Virus record (IMG/VR): IMGVR_UViG_3300025810_000051
Coordinates: 1-29,577 of that record
Reading direction: 5' to 3' (one strand)
DNA: 29,577 nucleotides
Source: a virus
Shown here piece after piece: positions 29,126 to 29,577 of this stretch (positions are counted from its first letter, which is position 1; each line of letters starts with the position of its first letter). A model generated the notes under the pieces. The model made no database searches and was not told where the DNA came from. It was given only the letters and a program-made list of their open reading frames with translations. The translations under genes and the position numbers were made by a program.

Positions 29126-29577
29126 ATGTCTTGTAATTTAACAAAAGGAAGAAATATAACTTGTAGAGATACAGTAGGTGGGATAAAGGCAATTTATTTC
29201 GCACAGTTTGATGAGGTTGCTTCTTATGTAACTGCTTCAGGCGAATTGACTGACTTTGACTTAGGTGCTTCTGATGACATATATAAATACACTTTAAAGA
29301 GGGGTACTGCTTCTTGTACAGAAACTTTAACAGGTTCTAGCGAGAATGGTACAGTATTTTATACTCCATCAGTTCAAATAATGTTACACAAGTTAACAAA
29401 AGAAGATCAAAACCAAGTAAAACTATTAGCTTCTAATAGATTGGTTATCTTTTTAGAATTAAACGAAGTATTGACTGCTAACTCACACAATGTATTGTTA
29501 GCTTTAGGATTAGAAAATGGTATGGAACTAAACTCAGGTACTGGTGCTACTGGTGCTGCGTTTGGAGATATGAATGG
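29126..29577 (+). CDS. Phage structural protein, 3'-truncated by the window edge
   Basis: An ORF starting at ATG 29126 and open to the window end (150 complete codons visible). It reads MSCNLTKGRNITCRDTVGGI, then KAIYFAQFDEVASYVTA and later SENGTVFYTPSVQIMLHKLT and ALGLENGMELNSGTGAT. The start (C-x-LTKGR-x3-CRD-x-VGGIKAIYF) is a hallmark of a structural protein found after or near capsid genes in Bacteroidota phages, often considered a major tail protein. The next gene lies outside. It is separated from the capsid gene by the UUCG hairpin. Confidence 0.75.
   Translation, partial: MSCNLTKGRNITCRDTVGGIKAIYFAQFDEVASYVTASGELTDFDLGASDDIYKYTLKRGTASCTETLTGSSENGTVFYTPSVQIMLHKLTKEDQNQVKLLASNRLVIFLELNEVLTANSHNVLLALGLENGMELNSGTGATGAAFGDMN

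Noticed and set aside
1-29577. tRNA genes, CRISPR arrays, integrase/attachment sites, insertion sequences
   Set aside because: Read for on both strands by eye; no cloverleaf-like sequence, regularly spaced repeat array, recombinase motif or transposase was seen. A lysogenic lifestyle is therefore not supported by this window, but the missing genome part could hold such genes.

Overview
The window is a compact, visibly AT-rich segment of a tailed-phage genome (siphovirus-like). Every supported gene is on the + strand. Genes touch or overlap, often as ATGA or TAATG junctions. Starts are preceded by A/T-rich leaders such as TAAAATT-ATG with no Shine-Dalgarno motif. The best promoter candidate matches the Bacteroidota consensus (TTG, about 23 nt, TAnnTTTG). 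Together with many proteins of the type found in phages of Flavobacteria and relatives, this points to a Bacteroidota host, probably a flavobacterium; that is inference. Both ends lie inside structural genes, so the window is cut from a larger, possibly circularly permuted genome. No integrase, tRNA, CRISPR array or insertion sequence was seen, and no stretch over about 110 bases lacks a gene.

Layout. 1-4812: end of a structural gene, a small structural protein, a very large modular fibre with two LamG-like domains and repeated carbohydrate-binding-like modules, and a small companion. 4822-7360: portal (with a duplicated Cys motif and an extra C-terminal domain) and a connector-like protein. 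7421-9008: lysis-type cassette of two small membrane proteins around a DUF5675 protein, ending in a metallophosphoesterase. 9009-9113: early promoter with inverted and direct repeats. 9114-14743: early/replication operon holding an SSB-like protein, a DnaA-C-terminal-like HTH protein, an O/DnaD-type initiator, NinG, a sigma-factor-like protein, a beta-class adenine methyltransferase, zinc-ribbon proteins and a DUF3310 protein. It ends in a long hairpin. 14808-15424: zinc-ribbon protein and NinB.

15468-29577: late morphogenesis. Small and large terminase; a tail chaperone with a probable -1 frameshift on nine T residues; neck and tail proteins; hub, fibre and tape measure; then XkdF-like protease, a coiled-coil protein, scaffold, major capsid protein and the start of a further structural gene. 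This order is unusual: the tail block precedes the protease/scaffold/capsid block, and the portal lies far from the terminase, beyond the fibre.

Most interesting non-coding signal: an exact 11-mer, TCTATTATATA, occurs four times, each in a gap before a late gene (terS, tail chaperone, protease, scaffold). With a phage sigma-like factor encoded in the early region, this suggests a dedicated late-transcription programme. Other leads are an iteron-like repeat inside the initiator gene (as in lambda O), a DUF5675 protein with a YkuD-like His...GCI motif as the possible lysin, and paired 18-residue Cys motifs in the portal.
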